From Elusimicrobiaceae bacterium (lineage in GTDB: Bacteria; Elusimicrobiota; Elusimicrobia; Elusimicrobiales; Elusimicrobiaceae), in the NCBI GenBank assembly GCA_017546175.1, contig JAFYXM010000008.1:1-63568 (forward strand): 63,568 bases of DNA, in the 5' to 3' direction. Below are positions 60,505 to 63,568 of this stretch, one piece after another; within the stretch, counting starts at the first letter, position 1; every line of letters begins with the position of its first letter. A program made the position numbers and the translations under genes. The notes below the pieces were generated by a model, which was given only the letters and a program-made list of their open reading frames with translations, made no database searches and was not told the origin of the DNA.

Positions 60505-63500
60505 ATGTCAATCTCTTGTTTGCGTTTGTTTGTCAGGATATTTATGGCTGTTTTGCTTTCTTTTTCTGCCATGAATGTGTGGGCGCAGTCTGCCGAAGTA
60601 CGCTCCATGGGGGTGTATTATATAGACGGTGCAGATATTACCAAGGCAAAATCGGATGATTCTTCCATTACGGCAACCGCAACCAATGTGAACAGTGTTT
60701 ATTGCAATTGGGGAGCGGACAATTTAACAAAAATAGAAAATATAAAAGATGCCTCTGATAATCCTAAATACGGGGTGTACAAAGGCGGTATTGTAAATGT
60801 AGCCGGGAAAAATACCTCTGACCCGTGGCAAACTTCTGCCTTGATTGAATATGACCAGCCCTATCCGTCTCCGACCAAAGCTAATAAATATCCCAACCAT
60901 TGTTTGGGTGTTTGTATGGATATTTATTGTACCAACAAGCCTAACGGTGCAGCTACATACTCGGTATCTTTCCCGATTCAAAACGTGCGCTTTGAAATGG
61001 TAAAGTATTACGGCTCTAAAGACATTGCCAATCCGGACACGAACCCTGCGGTGCGCACGATAGACATGAGTTTGGAAAACAACTATATTGTCAACGGATC
61101 TACAGCTCAAAATGGAAATATTGATTTGTCCAATTTTATGTGTGCGGCCTACTCCTGTTGGGGGTCTTCTGCTACTTTTAACAACACACAAACCTGCCCC
61201 AACCCGCTGTATGAATGCGTAGCCAGGGATTCAATTGAAGATGAAAATGATAGATGTACTGCCTTAGATGATTTGGGGGCATCTTTGCCGTCTATTATAC
61301 AGCCTCTTATAGGAGAAGACAAGGGATATTGTTGTAAAGAATTAACTTCTACTTCTACAAAGTATGATTTGACTCCAACAACGCAGATTTTAGGGGTTAC
61401 TTCCTTGGGGGACTCTGTTATTTATTGTGGTAACAATACCTCTTGTTCAGATACCGATACCAACGGTTGTGCCAATGGTAGGGAAAGCCAATGTATAGTA
61501 CGTGCAGCAGGCACGGGTAAAGGGTACAATGACCCGATTAAGTTCTGCACGTCATGGGACGGCTCTTATGAAATATTAGGAGAATTTGGTAAGACGAACG
61601 GCCAGTTTGGAGTACGCGGCACGATTCACACGGATTATCCGGGTGACGGCATAGCGGTAGAGAACATTACCATTGATCAGACGTTCACGTATCCCGGCAA
61701 CAATCAATATCCTATACAAGTAGACGTAACGAACGTACACACGGTACGCAGTACACCGAGCGTAGTGGGGTCTATTACTTCAGTAGCGGCGTTGCCGTAC
61801 ACGATGACGTATCGTTTGAGTAAAGATGCGGACGTAAAGATGCAAATTTTTGATGCTTCTGCGGTAGTGCCGTTTACCAATCAAGGAACTACTTCTATGA
61901 CTAATAGCGATGCGGAGTTGGTGTTAACTTCTCAGTCTGCTGTGCGCAATTTAGTAGATTGGCAACCGCGCTTAGGGGAAGGGTTTAAAGGAGCAGATAG
62001 CGACAAGCTTTTGGTAGAGAGCGACTCTTGGGACGGACGTGACGATGACGGACGTTTATTACCTGCGAACAATTATTTAGTGAGTATTCAGGCCAAGAGC
62101 CAAGACGAATGGGAGGGGACGGATTTTTCCAGAGCGGTAACGAGACAAATATCCGTAGATCCGTTGAAGTTGACGGATATTCAAGTAGCGGGGTTAAACA
62201 AGCAATCTACGGCCTACGCGATGGTGCGTTACGTACCTACGGAAGCCTCTACAGTATATTTTGAAGTGTATTCTCCGGGGACGACGTTTGAAAGCACCAA
62301 TACGAGAGGGTATGAGCCGACGGGGTCCAGACCGGTAATTGCCGACAACAGCGGTACGTTGGTGTATCATAGCGAACAGCAAAGAGGGCGCGCAGCGAGC
62401 TATCCTGACAAATGGGACGGGTTGTGCCATAATGAAGAAGACGGCGTTTGTAAGATAACCTATCCTGTAGGCGCGAAAAACCCTCAAACGGGAGAAATCT
62501 TAACAGCGGCAACTACTATTACGTATGCTAACGGAGCGCCTTTACCGGACGGGGATTATGTATATGTATTATGGGCAGAGATTCCTTATACGGACGTTTA
62601 TTTAAATGGGGCGGCTTGTTCTTTGGTGTCTGGTGCAACGGCAGGTTGTGCACTTGGTACAAGAACTGTAAGTGGTACGAATGGAAACTATTCAGTATTT
62701 TTAGGGCAAGGAACTTTTAGTGCCCAATGTGTCACCAATGGAAAAGAAAACTCTTTCACCGGTTCAAATAGAGATAAGCAAAAAGCCCTTTGTGACGGTA
62801 CATATACGGGTGTAAAGACGTTAAAATACTATACGGGACTTTTACCTGTGGAACGCGGAGTGGTGGACATTACGATTCAACCTGTCAGTTACTCCACGAT
62901 AGGCTCTAGTCCGACGGCGTATGGATTAGATCCGTTTATCTTTAAATACAGTATAGCGCGCGAAGCGACGGTGAATGCGTATGTAAAAAACAGCGCAGGG
63001 GTGGTTGTAAAGACGTTGACGCAAGAAGGCGGCAACACCAACGTAGCACAGCAGATGAACACGTTGACGTGGGATGGTCGCGATGATTTAGGGCGTATGG
63101 TAGGCCCGGGAACGTATTTATTTGTAGTAGAGACGAGTGATCCGATGTTCCCGAGCAGTGTTAAGACGCAGGCGAGCACGTTATTCCCGGTGGACATGTA
63201 CCGCGTGGTAGATGTCAGTGCGACGGACGTATATGGGGACAGTGATGCCCGTGCTACGATCAACTATTATTTATCCAAAGCGATGAACGTACAGGTGAAC
63301 GTATATAATAAAGACGTAGTGATACCAGTACTGCAAGACATTGGCAGTCCTGTGTATGCCTGGCCGCCGAGAGTATGTAACACAAGCGATGATAATGCTT
63401 TATTCACGAATGGGTATGTGGATCCGGCCAAAAACCCGTATTGTATTTACGTAAATGACACGGGTTTTAAGAACTATCCTGCCAGTAAAGAAGCAGGCGA

Positions 63501-63568
63501 GTATAAATATGCTGAAGGGGCCACGCAGAGCTTAGATGTACGTTTGCAACCGATCAAAACGTTTAACC
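60505..63568 (+). CDS. very large secreted protein with FlgD-type Ig repeats (3' partial)
   Basis: The frame is open from ATG 60505 to the window end, at least 1021 codons. AGAGG lies eight bases upstream, and the N-terminus is a signal peptide (CLRLFVRIFMAVLLSFSAMN, then VWAQSA). The first ~300 residues contain many Cys (for example HCLGVCMDIYCTN, YCGNNTSCSDTDTNGC). Three or more FlgD-Ig-like units follow, marked by WDGRDDDGRLLPANNYLVSI, WDGLCHNEEDGVC and WDGRDDLGRMVGPGTYLFVV. The protein is probably surface exposed. The C-terminal fragment at the left edge of the window shares the WD.x.n..G pattern, so both belong to one protein class of this genome. Confidence 0.85.
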   Translation, partial: MSISCLRLFVRIFMAVLLSFSAMNVWAQSAEVRSMGVYYIDGADITKAKSDDSSITATATNVNSVYCNWGADNLTKIENIKDASDNPKYGVYKGGIVNVAGKNTSDPWQTSALIEYDQPYPSPTKANKYPNHCLGVCMDIYCTNKPNGAATYSVSFPIQNVRFEMVKYYGSKDIANPDTNPAVRTIDMSLENNYIVNGSTAQNGNIDLSNFMCAAYSCWGSSATFNNTQTCPNPLYECVARDSIEDENDRCTALDDLGASLPSIIQPLIGEDKGYCCKELTSTSTKYDLTPTTQILGVTSLGDSVIYCGNNTSCSDTDTNGCANGRESQCIVRAAGTGKGYNDPIKFCTSWDGSYEILGEFGKTNGQFGVRGTIHTDYPGDGIAVENITIDQTFTYPGNNQYPIQVDVTNVHTVRSTPSVVGSITSVAALPYTMTYRLSKDADVKMQIFDASAVVPFTNQGTTSMTNSDAELVLTSQSAVRNLVDWQPRLGEGFKGADSDKLLVESDSWDGRDDDGRLLPANNYLVSIQAKSQDEWEGTDFSRAVTRQISVDPLKLTDIQVAGLNKQSTAYAMVRYVPTEASTVYFEVYSPGTTFESTNTRGYEPTGSRPVIADNSGTLVYHSEQQRGRAASYPDKWDGLCHNEEDGVCKITYPVGAKNPQTGEILTAATTITYANGAPLPDGDYVYVLWAEIPYTDVYLNGAACSLVSGATAGCALGTRTVSGTNGNYSVFLGQGTFSAQCVTNGKENSFTGSNRDKQKALCDGTYTGVKTLKYYTGLLPVERGVVDITIQPVSYSTIGSSPTAYGLDPFIFKYSIAREATVNAYVKNSAGVVVKTLTQEGGNTNVAQQMNTLTWDGRDDLGRMVGPGTYLFVVETSDPMFPSSVKTQASTLFPVDMYRVVDVSATDVYGDSDARATINYYLSKAMNVQVNVYNKDVVIPVLQDIGSPVYAWPPRVCNTSDDNALFTNGYVDPAKNPYCIYVNDTGFKNYPASKEAGEYKYAEGATQSLDVRLQPIKTFN

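Overview
The window most resembles a chromosomal segment of a Gram-negative, diderm bacterium of the Elusimicrobiota (gut Elusimicrobium-like lineage). This is an inference from the combination of type IV pilins with a near-invariant GFTLIELLVVVLIIGILSS N-terminus behind near-identical promoters, a complete but divergent Tad (Flp pilus) locus, a PorV/PorQ-type outer-membrane protein, FlgD-Ig repeat surface proteins, lipoproteins and many signal peptides. No rRNA, tRNA, CRISPR, transposase or integrase gene was seen.

Layout. 1-235 is the 3' end of a secreted FlgD-Ig protein. 250-17993 is one co-directional Tad-type secretion/pilus locus: a PorV-like barrel, three Flp-type prepilins (one only 59 aa), two TadE-like and one TadG-like pseudopilin, CpaB/RcpC, a short secretin, a TadZ-TadA fusion ATPase, TadB with a large exported N-terminal domain, TadC, an exported TPR protein, and a sensory block (HAMP sensor, histidine kinase, receiver-kinase hybrid, NarL-type regulator). 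A consensus sigma70 promoter at 18042-18070 then drives 18182-28579: five large membrane-anchored, Gly/Ala/Ser-rich proteins plus one small one. I recognise no family for them; they share an N-proximal membrane anchor and a short common motif. This is the best candidate for an undescribed system, presumably the cargo or surface structure of the Tad machine.

28.7-33.9 kb holds housekeeping and accessory genes (TPR protein, rsmA, formimidoyltransferase, cold-shock protein, MATE transporter). 33.9-36.3 kb is a visibly AT-rich accessory patch: type IV pilin, small membrane protein, Tlde1-like L,D-transpeptidase-fold protein, a promoter with a long structured leader, and a decayed duplicate. 36.3-43 kb is carbon and peptide metabolism (class II aldolase, M42 peptidase, transketolase-like, PPC-domain protein, dUTPase). 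44.40-44.59 kb holds five perfect DnaA boxes beside an AT-rich stretch, a candidate replication origin. 44.6-60.3 kb is mixed: Pal-like lipoprotein, PBP4-type carboxypeptidase, methylglyoxal synthase, a second type IV pilin, two M24 peptidases, EF-P with an unusual tip loop, two DUF192 proteins, metK, exodeoxyribonuclease III, ferritin-like/VIT1 and M20 proteins. The window ends inside a very large secreted FlgD-Ig protein.

Regulatory themes. The two type IV pilin promoters share a -35 and an extended -10 separated by a T12 or T13 run, so their spacers differ by one base, which suggests phase variation. Six genes, five of them encoding exported proteins, have a TGnTAnnnT -10 element only 6-7 bases before the ATG, which predicts leaderless mRNAs. 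All start choices, hairpins and alignments were made by eye.
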